Assembly (NCBI RefSeq): GCF_003688995.1
Contig: NZ_PENI01000016.1
Location: 141,601-205,600 of the forward strand
Reading direction: 5' to 3'
Origin: Streptomyces shenzhenensis
Lineage (GTDB): Bacteria; Actinomycetota; Actinomycetes; Streptomycetales; Streptomycetaceae
Length of the DNA stretch: 64,000 nucleotides
Notes under the pieces: generated by a model
What the model was told of the DNA's origin: nothing
The model's database searches: none
Seen by the model: the letters and a program-made list of their open reading frames with translations, nothing else
In this document: positions 7,852 through 16,358 of the stretch, piece by piece
How positions within the stretch are numbered: the stretch's first letter is position 1
Layout: every line of letters begins with the position of its first letter
Program-made: the position numbers and the translations under genes

Positions 7852-9612
7852 CTACCGGCTTGATGAGGAAGCGTCGTAATAGCCTCCGAAATATTTCACG
7901 GGTGACCATGCCGGCATTACTTCCGGGAGTTCGGGAGCCAGGTCTCGATAATCGCCGTCACCGAATACTACGCGGCCGTCTACAACGGTTAGTACGGAGG
8001 AGATGCCTCTGATCTCATCATCTGGTACGGAAAAATAATCCGCGTTGAGCACGGCGAAGTCGGCCAGGTTGCCCGGTGCTATTCTGCCTTTTTCGTGTTC
8101 GCTGTTTTCGAACCAGGCGGCACCCAGGGTAAAGAGCTTCAATGCTTCTGCTCGGCTCAGGCGGTTGTCGCTGCCCAACACCTCCGAGCCTGACACGGAC
8201 TTGCCGGTAACGGCCCAGCTTATGGCTGTCCAGGGATGATACGAGGATGCCCTGTATCCGTCAGTGGTCAGAGCTACCGGAATACCACTTTGCAGTAGAA
8301 GGCGGAAGGGCGGCGTCTGCAATGCCTTTTCTCTGCTGTAGGTCGTTGCAAAGCTGTCGCCGTGCACGGCCATTTTGCCATCCAAGGCCACTGCTCCGCC
8401 GAGCTTCCTGACCCGCGCTATGTTTTCCGGGCTGATGGTTTCGGCATGCTCAATGGACCAGCGCAAGCCATCGAGCGGCGTCTGCTGATTTATTTTCTCC
8501 AAGGCATCCAGGAAGGGAGTAATGTTTTCGTTGTAACTGAGGTGTACCCGGAAGGGAATCCTTCGCTTTACGAGCTTCGTGAAATCTTCCGCTACCTTCG
8601 AACGCATCAGCTCCGGATCGATGATGATCGCCGGCTGATCAAAATCTTCGTGATCGTGCAGCTCAGGCCCGAGAGCCTCCCCGTAGCCTTCGTATTCATG
8701 GCCGTGCAGCCACCTCGGATGCAAGTTTTGACCGGGACTGATCGGGGCCTTTTTGGTTATGGTCTCGATCGCGTCGTCCACATTTATTTCGAAGCCGCTG
8801 CTCGTGATCGCAATCTGTATGTCAATAAAGGGAAGCCGAACCCTCAGGAGGTCATCCTTGATTAATGCGCCAACAATATTGTGGCCCTCCGGATAAGGTT
8901 CTGAGCTCGCGCAGTCTATAACGGAGGTCACGCCGAAGCGATTCAGATCCCTGATTGCCTGGCCCAGTGAGTTCACTTGTTCTTCGAAGCCCGGTGCAGG
9001 AAGCATGGCCTCGATGGTGATGAAGGTAAAGGTATTGCCGTGTACGACTCCCGTATAGCGGCCGTCCTGGTCCTTCTCAAAGACCATCCCGGGCAAGTCC
9101 GGAAAGGCAGAGGTGCCTACCCCCAGCTGTTCCATGGCCTGAGCGTTTATGAATGCCTGGTTGTAGGCGTATTGCACGTGAAGAGGTCGGTTGGGCACAG
9201 CCCTTTCGAGCTCTTCCATGGTAGGAAGTCTGTCCTCTTCGAACTGATGGGGTGACCAGCCGCCAGACACCCTTACCCACTGACCTTCCGGCGTCCTCTC
9301 GGCCTGCTCGTGCAGCATTTCTAGTGCCCGTGCCAGAGTAGGGACGCCGTCCCATCTTGTTTCGTAATTGTAGAATTTGCTATTCAGCAGGTGTAGATGT
9401 GCATCTTCCAGACCTGGTATCAACCGCAGACCGCCGGCGTCAATCACCTTTGTACCTTGGTCCTTCAGGGAAAGGATCTCGGCGTCGTTGCCAACAGCAT
9501 AAATCCTCCCCCGCTTCACAGCTAGCGCAGCCGCCTCCGGCTGGGCCAAATTCTGCGTGGTAATTCTTGCGTTATGAACGATTAGATCGGCACCCACAAA
9601 TGTGTCCTGCAT
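7852..9612 (-). CDS. Amidohydrolase, YtcJ-like (Amidohydro_3), foreign composition
   Basis: 586 residues with a clear GGAGG eight bases before ATG 9612. It has the YtcJ-type metal-dependent hydrolase plan: N-terminal beta-sandwich strands (ADLIVHNARITTQN), HxH in LIPGLEDAHLHLLN near residue 70, RWSIEHAETISPENIARV near residue 380, and a late aspartate in PVALTTDGYRASSYHPWTAI near residue 450. It should hydrolyse an amide or similar bond of an unknown small molecule in the cytoplasm. The gene is much more AT-rich than its neighbours and uses codons such as TAT, TTT and AAT freely, so it was probably acquired from a lower-GC donor. It lies among transposon remnants and is intact, which suggests selection. 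Confidence 0.85.
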   Translation of the reverse strand: MQDTFVGADLIVHNARITTQNLAQPEAAALAVKRGRIYAVGNDAEILSLKDQGTKVIDAGGLRLIPGLEDAHLHLLNSKFYNYETRWDGVPTLARALEMLHEQAERTPEGQWVRVSGGWSPHQFEEDRLPTMEELERAVPNRPLHVQYAYNQAFINAQAMEQLGVGTSAFPDLPGMVFEKDQDGRYTGVVHGNTFTFITIEAMLPAPGFEEQVNSLGQAIRDLNRFGVTSVIDCASSEPYPEGHNIVGALIKDDLLRVRLPFIDIQIAITSSGFEINVDDAIETITKKAPISPGQNLHPRWLHGHEYEGYGEALGPELHDHEDFDQPAIIIDPELMRSKVAEDFTKLVKRRIPFRVHLSYNENITPFLDALEKINQQTPLDGLRWSIEHAETISPENIARVRKLGGAVALDGKMAVHGDSFATTYSREKALQTPPFRLLLQSGIPVALTTDGYRASSYHPWTAISWAVTGKSVSGSEVLGSDNRLSRAEALKLFTLGAAWFENSEHEKGRIAPGNLADFAVLNADYFSVPDDEIRGISSVLTVVDGRVVFGDGDYRDLAPELPEVMPAWSPVKYFGGYYDASSSSR

Positions 9613-10119
9613 CTTCCCTGCCTCCTCTGGTCATTGGTCTGCTGGCGTGCTCCGAGAGCAACGAGCGGCTTGGCCGAGTGTGCCGCTGTAGCTGCCGACG
9701 CCGTGCGCCCCTGCGAGATTCACCAGGTCCGTCCCCGACCCGGCAAGCCCGGCGAACTGGCCCGTCGAGGCCGGGTCGACGGGCCAACTGCCAACGATCG
9801 CGAACGGTGGTCAAACGCCTGTGACCGCACAGGCTGCCGGCCTCGTCCAACACGAGTGTGCTGCCCGGGTTGTTGGCGAGCGTGAGGGCATGGCACTGCG
9901 AACCTGATCAAGGCGGACGCCAGGGTTGGCTTCCTTCGTCACCGGCGTTCCTCCCCCCCTTGAGCAACGTAATACATGACATGTCAACTAGCGTCAACTG
10001 TAGCAGACAGCTTTGATATGTCAACTACTTCTCTAGGGGGCGGCGGCCAAGTCGGCGCCGGCGGCGCACGGTGGAGATCGACGCACAACCTTGCGGATCA
10101 CTCCACAGACCGCGTGTCC
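9613..10119. other. Intergenic stretch upstream of the island amidohydrolase
   Basis: About 500 bases without a convincing gene. The part from 9620 to 9950 has islands of open frame but no start, ribosome site or family match. The part from 9960 to 10030 is AT-rich and holds the repeats and promoter described separately. The remainder leads into the small gene at 10120. Confidence 0.5.
9961..10030 (-). promoter_or_regulatory. Promoter region with three AGTTGAC boxes
   Basis: On the minus strand AGTTGAC occurs three times (complement of GTCAACT at 9983, 9993 and 10020). The middle copy, TTGACG, is followed after exactly 17 bases by TATTAC, a good sigma-70-type pair pointing towards the amidohydrolase gene. 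The copy nearest 10020 reads TTGACA with TACAGT 16 bases later, a second possible pair. The start would leave a leader of more than 300 bases. Confidence 0.45.
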
Positions 10120-10299
10120 ATGAGCCAAGCCCACCTCACCCGGCGAATCCACGAGGTCTACGGGAAGGACATCGATACCACGATCACCGACTGGGCCTGT
10201 GCCAACGTCGAACGCGCCTTCCGTCGGACAGGAAGGAAGGCGCCGCTGACCGACACCATGGCTGAACTCGCTGCCTCACTGATCCGCGAACTGCAGTAA
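10120..10299 (+). CDS. Small hypothetical protein
   Basis: 59 residues from ATG 10120 (a GTG two codons earlier is also possible). The peptide starts MSQAHLTRRIHEVYGKDID and ends MAELAASLIRELQ; it looks helical and soluble. I do not recognise a family. Third positions are G/C-rich, and a strong hairpin 46 bases after the stop supports an end of transcription, but no good ribosome site is seen. It could also be the tail of a disrupted island gene, since the frame is open upstream to 9976. Confidence 0.4.
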   Translation: MSQAHLTRRIHEVYGKDIDTTITDWACANVERAFRRTGRKAPLTDTMAELAASLIRELQ

Positions 10300-10344
10300 G
10301 CACCAACAGAACTTGGTCTCACCAGACCGTTCTGATGATGAGCG

Positions 10345-10384
10345 GCCCTGCCCTTCGGCTCCCCCCGTGGCCGGAGGGCAGGGC
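10345..10384. terminator. Bidirectional hairpin terminator
   Basis: Ten-base arms GCCCTGCCCT and AGGGCAGGGC enclose a 20-base loop that can pair further (TCGGC with GCCG). It lies between the small gene on the plus strand and the end of the IclR gene on the minus strand, so it can serve both. Confidence 0.7.
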
Positions 10385-10480
10385 TTCACCAAGAGGTCTG
10401 CGACGGTAATTCGCCCGACCACACGTCGGGGACCGGTGCGGTACCCGTGCCGCTGCCGGAATCGCGGACAGGTGCTCGGG

Positions 10481-11251
10481 TCATTCCCCCGGTGCGTGTC
10501 CCAGTTCCGTGGAGAACCGGCCTGCCACCGCCTGGACTTCGGTGGTGAGTTGATCGAGCGAGAGGCTCTGCGTGCCGGCCACCGTGGCAACGCCGATGGC
10601 CGCGACGGCACTTCCGTCGCCGGTCCGCACGGGCGCCGCGACGCACTCGATGCCCGAGGTGGTGGACCCGGTCTCCACCGCGTAGCCCGCTGTCCGTACG
10701 TCCGCGAGCAACGAGGTCAGCTGCTCGAAGGAGTCGACTCTGACGTCCGTGCGCTGCGGCCAGTTGTACTCGGCGAAACGCGCACGCAACTCGCTGTGGT
10801 CCAGGAAGGCCAGAATGGAACGCCCGACAGCGGTGAGATGGGCCGGCAGCCGGGTCCCCACGTCGGTGACCAGACGGATGCCCGATCCCTGTGGTTCCCG
10901 CTTGTCGAGGTAGAGCACATCGGTGCCCTGGAGAACCGCCAGATGGCTGGTCTGCCCGGTCCGTGCCGTCAAGGTGCTGAGGTGACGCTGCCCTTCGTGC
11001 TGGAGGTGTCCCGTGCGCAGATAGGCGGCACCGATCTCGAGCGCGCTGATCCCGAGGGACCACACCCGGCGATCGGGCCAGTACGCCACATAACTCATGT
11101 CGCGCATGACATTGAGCAGATGATGTGTGGTGCTCTTCGGCAGGTCCAGCGCTGCGGCGATCTCCAGCGCGGACAGCGGTGTGACCCGTCGGCCCAGCAG
11201 ATCCAGGACCGCCATGACTCGCTCGGCGGACTTCACTTTGCTGCTCGACAC
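10481..11251 (-). CDS. IclR family transcriptional regulator (first catabolic regulon)
   Basis: 256 residues. The winged helix-turn-helix occupies residues 5-65 (VKSAERVMAVLDLLGRR, then LSALEIAAALDLPKSTTHHL). The IclR effector-binding domain follows, with GSGIRLVTDVGTRLPAHLTA, GRSILAFL and a C-terminal GIECVAAPVRTGDGSAVAAI block. IclR proteins bind palindromic sites as dimers of dimers and respond to small aromatic or carboxylic effectors. The gene is divergent from the zinc ADH gene, and the 171-base space between holds the first copy of the three-part operator (11376-11400) that recurs before two other operons. It is therefore the best candidate regulator of all three, by inference. Confidence 0.9.
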   Translation of the reverse strand: MSSSKVKSAERVMAVLDLLGRRVTPLSALEIAAALDLPKSTTHHLLNVMRDMSYVAYWPDRRVWSLGISALEIGAAYLRTGHLQHEGQRHLSTLTARTGQTSHLAVLQGTDVLYLDKREPQGSGIRLVTDVGTRLPAHLTAVGRSILAFLDHSELRARFAEYNWPQRTDVRVDSFEQLTSLLADVRTAGYAVETGSTTSGIECVAAPVRTGDGSAVAAIGVATVAGTQSLSLDQLTTEVQAVAGRFSTELGHAPGE

Positions 11252-11375
11252 CCGGCACCACCCAGCTCATCGCGGCTCAATACGGTCGGTCGGTGTCCAG
11301 TGCATGTCCCGCCGGACAATCGACCGTCAAGGTCTTCCGTACGGGAGCGCCCTGTCGTAGGGTGCCGGACAAGTC

Positions 11376-11400
11376 GAGACTGTAGTCTCGGATACGAGAC
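11376..11400 (+). promoter_or_regulatory. Three-part operator, copy 1 (RAGAC-N4-GTCTS-N6-RAGAC)
   Basis: GAGAC-TGTA-GTCTC-GGATAC-GAGAC, 22 bases before the ADH start codon. The first two boxes form a 5-bp inverted repeat and the third repeats the first. Copies with identical spacing lie at 13286-13310 and 17659-17683. Confidence 0.7.
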
Positions 11401-11422
11401 AAGGCAAGGGTGCGTGCCTGCA

Positions 11423-12484
11423 ATGACACGAGCATTGCTGATGGGTCAGGATCTCGCTCTGACAGTCGCCGAGCAGCCTCCGGTCGTCTCCGGTCCGGGC
11501 GACGTGGTCGTTCAGGTCGCCTGGGCCGGTGTCTGCGGATCGGACCTGCATGTCATGCGGACGGGGGACTGGGTCGAGTACTGGCCGGCCACGCTCGGTC
11601 ACGAGGTGGCCGGCTGGATCGTGGCGTCCCAGGCTCCCGGATGGGACGAGGGCACGCCCGTGGTCGTGGACTCGCGCATCCCGTGCGGTGTGTGCGACGG
11701 CTGCCGTCGCTCCGCGCGGCTGTGCACCGCCATGGCCTGGCTGGGGGAGCGCAGGCCCGGTGGCTATGCCGACCGGCTGACCGTGCCCGCCCACATGGTT
11801 CATCCCGTCCCCGCGGGGCTCGACCTGTCCGTGGCGGTCCTCGCCGAGCCGCTGGCCGTCGCCATGTCCGCGCTGGACCGTGTTCACCAGCCGCCGCGGT
11901 CGGTGCTGACGGTCGGGTACGGTCCGATCGGCGCGTTCTGCCACACCGAGGTCACGCGCCGCTGGCCCGAGGCGGCCGTCAGCGTCGTGGAACCCTCGCC
12001 GGCGCGCTCCCGCCTCGCCGCAGCACGACAGGTCCCCGTCGCGGCGGCCCTGTCCGACCTGCCGGGGACCGACGCAGGGCCGCCCGGGTTCGACCTGGTC
12101 ATCGACGCCGCAGGCTACCCGGGAAGCCTGTCGGACGCCCTGTCCTCGGTCACCTCCGGCGGCACGGTGCTCCTGGTGGCGCTCTCCTCGAAGCCCACGC
12201 CCGTCACCCCGTCCGCGATCGTCGAGCGGTCGGCCAGCATCGCAGGCAGCGTCGGTTTCGACACCGGACACCTGCACCGCGCCCTGGACGCCCTGGCCGC
12301 CGATCCGGACCGCTACAGCACCCTCGTCACCCACCGCGTCCCGCTGGCCGGCCTTCCGGCGTTCCTCGCCGAAGGAGTCCAGCGCACCGCCGGAAAGGTG
12401 ATCGTGTCCTGCGACCCGCACCCACCCGCGCGGCCGCACACGCAGCGGACACCGTCCGCGGAGCGGCCGGAGGCCCTGACATGA
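11423..12484 (+). CDS. Zinc-dependent medium-chain alcohol dehydrogenase
   Basis: 353 residues. The GroES-like domain shows the catalytic zinc ligands (WAGVCGSDLHV near residue 38, TLGHEVAG near residue 60) and a structural-zinc loop with four cysteines (CGVCDGCRRSARLC near residues 92-105). The Rossmann domain begins VLTVGYGPIGAFC near residue 162. It oxidises a secondary or primary alcohol with NAD(P). It overlaps the following SDR gene by four bases (ATGA), so the two are translated together, and it carries the shared operator upstream. A zinc ADH plus SDR directly before a HisD-like enzyme is the gene set HpsP-HpsO-HpsN known for 2,3-dihydroxypropane-1-sulfonate, which suggests similar chemistry on a diol. 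An earlier GTG start is possible. Confidence 0.88.
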   Translation: MTRALLMGQDLALTVAEQPPVVSGPGDVVVQVAWAGVCGSDLHVMRTGDWVEYWPATLGHEVAGWIVASQAPGWDEGTPVVVDSRIPCGVCDGCRRSARLCTAMAWLGERRPGGYADRLTVPAHMVHPVPAGLDLSVAVLAEPLAVAMSALDRVHQPPRSVLTVGYGPIGAFCHTEVTRRWPEAAVSVVEPSPARSRLAAARQVPVAAALSDLPGTDAGPPGFDLVIDAAGYPGSLSDALSSVTSGGTVLLVALSSKPTPVTPSAIVERSASIAGSVGFDTGHLHRALDALAADPDRYSTLVTHRVPLAGLPAFLAEGVQRTAGKVIVSCDPHPPARPHTQRTPSAERPEALT

Positions 12485-13209
12485 CCCAGGGGCGACGGTA
12501 TGTGATCACCGGAGGTACCAGCGGCATCGGCAGGGCCTGCGCCGAGCACCTCACGGCTGCGGGCGCGAAGGTGTGGATCACGGGAACCAGCGCGGCAAAC
12601 GTGACCGCCGCCGTCGAGGCCGGTGTCGCCCTCGGCGGCAGTGTGTGTGATGTACGCGATGACGCCGACGTGCACGCGGCGGTCCTGGAGGCGGTGGAGT
12701 CCCTGGGCGGACTCGACGGGGTGTTCGCCAACGCGGGCATCGACGGCGAGGGAAAGCCCGCCGCCGAACTCAGCACGCGAAACTTTCAGCAGGTTCTTGA
12801 CGTCAACACGCTCGGCGCCTTTAGGGTGTGCCGTGCGGCGTACAGCCACCTGACACGGCCCGGAACCCTCGTCATCAACGCCTCGGTCAACGCACAACGT
12901 CCTGAGGCCGGCTTCACCGACTACAACGTCAGCAAGGCCGCAGCCGTGGCTCTCGCCAAGTCACTGGCGCTGGAATGGAGTGGCGAGGGCCTCTCCGTGA
13001 TCGCCCTGTGCCCGGGGTACTTCCCCTCCCGCATGACGAATCCGTACCTGAACGACGAACAGACAGCTGCCGAACTGCTGAAACACATCCCGGCAGGGCG
13101 CTTCGGGGACCTGCGCGAAGCCGGCGCGACGGTGGAGTTCCTGCTCGGTCCGCACGCCTCCTTCATGACCGGCGCAGTCGTCACCCTCGACGGCGGCCGG
13201 TCCCTCTAG
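12481..13209 (+). CDS. Short-chain dehydrogenase/reductase
   Basis: 242 residues of the classical SDR type: cofactor motif ITGGTSGIGRACAEHL (TGxxxGxG, near residue 10), FANAGI (NAG near residue 82), catalytic serine in INASVN, and tyrosine/lysine in YNVSKAAAVALAKSLALEW near residue 149. The C-terminal VTLDGGRSL is typical of oxidoreductases of this class. The acidic residue in CDVRDDADV after strand 3 is conserved. The gene overlaps the ADH stop by four bases and ends 114 bases before the HisD-like start. Together with the ADH it could invert or oxidise the secondary hydroxyl of a diol; this is inference from context. Confidence 0.9.
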   Translation: MTQGRRYVITGGTSGIGRACAEHLTAAGAKVWITGTSAANVTAAVEAGVALGGSVCDVRDDADVHAAVLEAVESLGGLDGVFANAGIDGEGKPAAELSTRNFQQVLDVNTLGAFRVCRAAYSHLTRPGTLVINASVNAQRPEAGFTDYNVSKAAAVALAKSLALEWSGEGLSVIALCPGYFPSRMTNPYLNDEQTAAELLKHIPAGRFGDLREAGATVEFLLGPHASFMTGAVVTLDGGRSL

Positions 13210-13285
13210 ACCCTGCCGGAAATTCCCGAGTCGTCCGCCTGTTCCCGTGCGGGGTGGCAGCCGGACAGACTCACAACTCTCAAGC

Positions 13286-13310
13286 GAGACAGTTGTCTCG
13301 GGTACAAGAC
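13286..13310 (+). promoter_or_regulatory. Three-part operator, copy 2
   Basis: GAGAC-AGTT-GTCTC-GGGTAC-AAGAC, immediately followed by the ribosome site AAGGAG and 13 bases before ATG 13324. Spacing is identical to the copies at 11376 and 17659. Confidence 0.7.
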
Positions 13311-13323
13311 AAGGAGTGGCACG

Positions 13324-14664
13324 ATGCCGGAGACCACGACCAAGGTCCTGCGCGAACGCGGGTACTGGCACGAACTCGACGCCGAGGCCAGGGCCGACCT
13401 GCTGACCCGTGGCACCGCCGCGATCTTCGACCCGTCCCTGCGCGAGGGCGTCCTGGAGATCATCGAGGATGTGCGCGCGAACGGTGACGCCGCTCTGCTG
13501 CGGGCCCTGGAGAAGTTCGACAAGTGCACCCTCACCGCGGGCCAGATCAAGGTCACCGAGGCCGAGTTCGCCGCCGCCCGCGAGGAGGTGAGCGACGAAC
13601 TGCTCGCCGCGATCCGGGACAGCATCGCCCATGTACGCCGCTTCAACGAGCAGTTGACGGCACACGGGGACTGGAGCTTCGAGACCGCTCCGGGACTGCG
13701 TGTCGGCGAGAAGGTCAGCCCGATCGCCAGCGCGGGGCTCTTCGTCCCCAGCGGCAAGGGCTCCTACCCCTCGGTGCTCATCCAGCTCGCGGTGCCGGCC
13801 GTCGTCGCCGGTGTGCCCGAGATCGCCGTGATCGTCCCGCCGGTGCCCGGCTCGGGCGGCAAGGTGGACTCGGCCGTGCTGGTGGCCGCGGACGAACTCG
13901 GCATCCACCAGGTGTTCCGCGCCAACGGCCCGGCGGGCGTCGCCGCCCTCGCCTTCGGCACCGAGACGGTCCCGGCCGTGCGCAAGCTCTGCGGTCCGGG
14001 CAGCCCGCCCGTCACCTGCGCGCAGATCGAGGTGCAGCGCTTCGGGACCGCCGGTGTCATGCTGCTCGGCCCCAGCGAGAGCCTGGTCCTGTCCGACGAT
14101 TCCGCCGACCCCCGGCTGCTGGCCGCGGATCTGCTCAACGAGGCGGAGCACGGCCCGGACTCCACCAGCGTCCTGGTCACCGACAGCCCGGAACTGCTGG
14201 CGAAGGTCCAGGTCGAGCTCGCCGTCCAACTGGAGGAACTGCCCGAGCCGCGGCGCGACTACGCCCGCACCGCGCTGGGACGCAACGGGGGCGTGGTCCT
14301 CACCCGGGACCTCGCCGAGGCGGCCGAGGTGGCCAATGCCTTCGCACCGGAGCACATGCAGATCGTCGCCCGCGACGAGCAGGAGGTGCTCGACCGGGTC
14401 GTCGACGCCGGTGAGATCCTCCTGGGACAGCACACCACCGTTTCCATGGCCAACTTCGTGATCGGCTGTCCGGCGGCCCTGCCGACCAGCGGATACGCGA
14501 AGGTCACCAGTGGCGTCACCGCCAACGCCTTCCGCAAGTGGACGGCCGTCGCCAAGGCCGACCGCGCGGCCCTGGAGGCCACGGCACAGACGGTCTTCGC
14601 CTTCTGCGCGCACGAGGGCTTCCCCGCCCACGCCAACTCGGTGCGAGCGCGTCTGCAGAACTGA
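13324..14664 (+). CDS. HisD-family dehydrogenase (HpsN-like), not classical histidinol dehydrogenase
   Basis: 446 residues covering the whole HisD fold, with AGLFVPSGKGSYPSVLIQLA near residue 138, LCGPGSPPVTCAQIEVQRFG near residue 220 and FAPEHMQIV near residue 340 (the catalytic Glu-His pair). Two metal-site positions depart from Escherichia coli HisD. The QAEH segment reads EAEH (NEAEHGPDS), and the SxGDY segment carrying the zinc aspartate reads SMANF. Such changes are seen in catabolic HisD paralogues such as sulfopropanediol dehydrogenase HpsN. A four-electron oxidation of a primary alcohol to a carboxylate is likely. It heads an operon with the NCS1 permease and the FMN dehydrogenase, behind operator copy 2. 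Confidence 0.85.
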   Translation: MPETTTKVLRERGYWHELDAEARADLLTRGTAAIFDPSLREGVLEIIEDVRANGDAALLRALEKFDKCTLTAGQIKVTEAEFAAAREEVSDELLAAIRDSIAHVRRFNEQLTAHGDWSFETAPGLRVGEKVSPIASAGLFVPSGKGSYPSVLIQLAVPAVVAGVPEIAVIVPPVPGSGGKVDSAVLVAADELGIHQVFRANGPAGVAALAFGTETVPAVRKLCGPGSPPVTCAQIEVQRFGTAGVMLLGPSESLVLSDDSADPRLLAADLLNEAEHGPDSTSVLVTDSPELLAKVQVELAVQLEELPEPRRDYARTALGRNGGVVLTRDLAEAAEVANAFAPEHMQIVARDEQEVLDRVVDAGEILLGQHTTVSMANFVIGCPAALPTSGYAKVTSGVTANAFRKWTAVAKADRAALEATAQTVFAFCAHEGFPAHANSVRARLQN

Positions 14665-14888
14665 TGTCGTCCGCCGGCTGAGGCAGCGGGCACACCGCGC
14701 AGGCAGAACGTCCAGCGTGCGCCGTGTGACCACCCGCCGACCGAATGACTGCGTTCAGCGCCGAGGTACAGCACATGCGACGGTCCGCCGGGCACCTCGC
14801 ACCCCTCGTATCCGGTCCCGCGGCTCCCCGCATCCACGCACCGCTCTTCCCTGCCTCGCACTCGCGCGCAGCCCTTGGAGACACAGAC

Positions 14889-16358
14889 GTGACCGCAAAC
14901 TCCGTAACGAGCATCGAGCAACGCTCCATCGACTTCATCCCCCACAGTGAGCGTCACGGCAGCGTCCGCAGCCTGTTCACGCTCTGGTTCGGCGGCAATC
15001 TGCAGGTGACCGCGATCGCCGCCGGCGCCATCACGGTGGCGGTCGGCCTTCCGCTGCCCTGGGCCCTGCTGGCGATCGTCGTCGGCAACCTGGTCGGAGC
15101 GGTCTTCATGGCGCTGCACTCCGCCCAGGGCCCCCGGCTCGGCATCCCCCAGATGATCCAGAGCCGGGCCCAGTTCGGCTACCTGGGTGCCGTCCTGCCA
15201 CTGCTGCTCGTCCTCCTGATGTACGTCGGGTACTTCGCGAGCAGCGCCGTACTGACCGGGCAGGCCATCAGCAGCTGGCTGGGTCTGCCGGTGGATCTCA
15301 GCATCGTCGCGGCCAACGTGGTCACCGCCGTGCTGGCGCTGTACGGCTACCGCCTTCTGCACGCGACCGAGAAATGGCTGTCCGTGATCAGCGGTATCGG
15401 CTTCCTCGTCCTGTCCGTGCAACTCGTACGGCATGTGGGCATCGGCGACTGGAACGCGTCCGGTTTCAGCTGGGGAACGTTCCTGCTGGCGACGTCCATC
15501 GCCGCCACCTGGCAGCTGACGTACGCCCCGTACGTGGCGGACTACTCCAGATACCTGCCGGCGGACACACCTGTACGGGCCTCGTTCTGGTACACCTACA
15601 CCGGCACCGTGCTCGCCTCCAGCTGGATGTTCGCCTTCGGCGCCGTCGCCACCGCCGCCGCCGCGAAGGCGTTCGCCGGCGGCTCGGTGGACTTCATCGT
15701 CGGTCAGGCGGGCACCGCCACCTGGGCGTTCTTCCTGATCATCATCGCGGGCAACATCTGCGTGAACGCCCTGAACCTCTACGGCATGTTCATGTCCGCC
15801 ACGACCACGCTGACCGTCTTCGTCAAGGGCCCGGTCAATGTCACCATGCGGACGCTGATCGTCGTATCCGCCGCGGCCATCGGCACCGTCCTCGCCATCA
15901 CGGGCCGCAGCAACTTCCTGGACAACTTCACCAACTTCATCCTGCTGCTGGCCTACTTCCTCATCCCCTGGACATCGATCAACCTGGTCGACTTCTACCT
16001 GGTCCGCAAGGAGCGGTACGCGATCGACGACATCTTCGAGCGCGACGGCCGCTACGGCGGCGTGGACTGGCGAGCGATGACCGCCTACATCGCGGGCATC
16101 GTCATAGAACTGCCTCTCGTCAGCTCCGCCTTCTACGTCGGCCCCCTCGTCGCGCCGCTGGGCGGAGCGGACATCTCCTGGATCGTGGGTATCTTCGTCA
16201 GCGGTGGTCTCTACCTGCTCATCATGAAGGCGGCGCCCGTACGGCGCGGCCACCTCGCCACCGAGGGGGACGTGCCGGTGCCGGGCGGGGCCGACCACAG
16301 CCGCTCCGGCGGCGGCATGAGCGTGATCGAGACGGCGCAGGGCGAGGCGAACAGCTAG
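14889..16358 (+). CDS. NCS1-family permease (cytosine/purine/hydantoin type)
   Basis: 489 residues with about twelve membrane helices. The start is GTG 14889, eight bases after TTGGAG. Family features include SLFTLWFGGNLQVTAIAAGA (residues 27-46), YLGAVLPLLLVLLMYVGYFA, PYVADYSRYLP near residue 220 and the C-terminal DFYLVRKERYAIDDIF. NCS1 carriers import nitrogen heterocycles (nucleobases, hydantoins, allantoin, thiamine) with sodium or protons. That suggests the regulon's substrate has a nitrogen-containing ring. The stop overlaps the next gene's GTG by one base. The upstream 224-base gap after the HisD-like gene shows no operator copy, so transcription is probably continuous. Confidence 0.88.
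   Translation: MTANSVTSIEQRSIDFIPHSERHGSVRSLFTLWFGGNLQVTAIAAGAITVAVGLPLPWALLAIVVGNLVGAVFMALHSAQGPRLGIPQMIQSRAQFGYLGAVLPLLLVLLMYVGYFASSAVLTGQAISSWLGLPVDLSIVAANVVTAVLALYGYRLLHATEKWLSVISGIGFLVLSVQLVRHVGIGDWNASGFSWGTFLLATSIAATWQLTYAPYVADYSRYLPADTPVRASFWYTYTGTVLASSWMFAFGAVATAAAAKAFAGGSVDFIVGQAGTATWAFFLIIIAGNICVNALNLYGMFMSATTTLTVFVKGPVNVTMRTLIVVSAAAIGTVLAITGRSNFLDNFTNFILLLAYFLIPWTSINLVDFYLVRKERYAIDDIFERDGRYGGVDWRAMTAYIAGIVIELPLVSSAFYVGPLVAPLGGADISWIVGIFVSGGLYLLIMKAAPVRRGHLATEGDVPVPGGADHSRSGGGMSVIETAQGEANS

Noticed and set aside
9613..9955. A gene upstream of the island amidohydrolase
   Set aside because: Open frames on both strands are short, lack starts with ribosome sites and show no family pattern.
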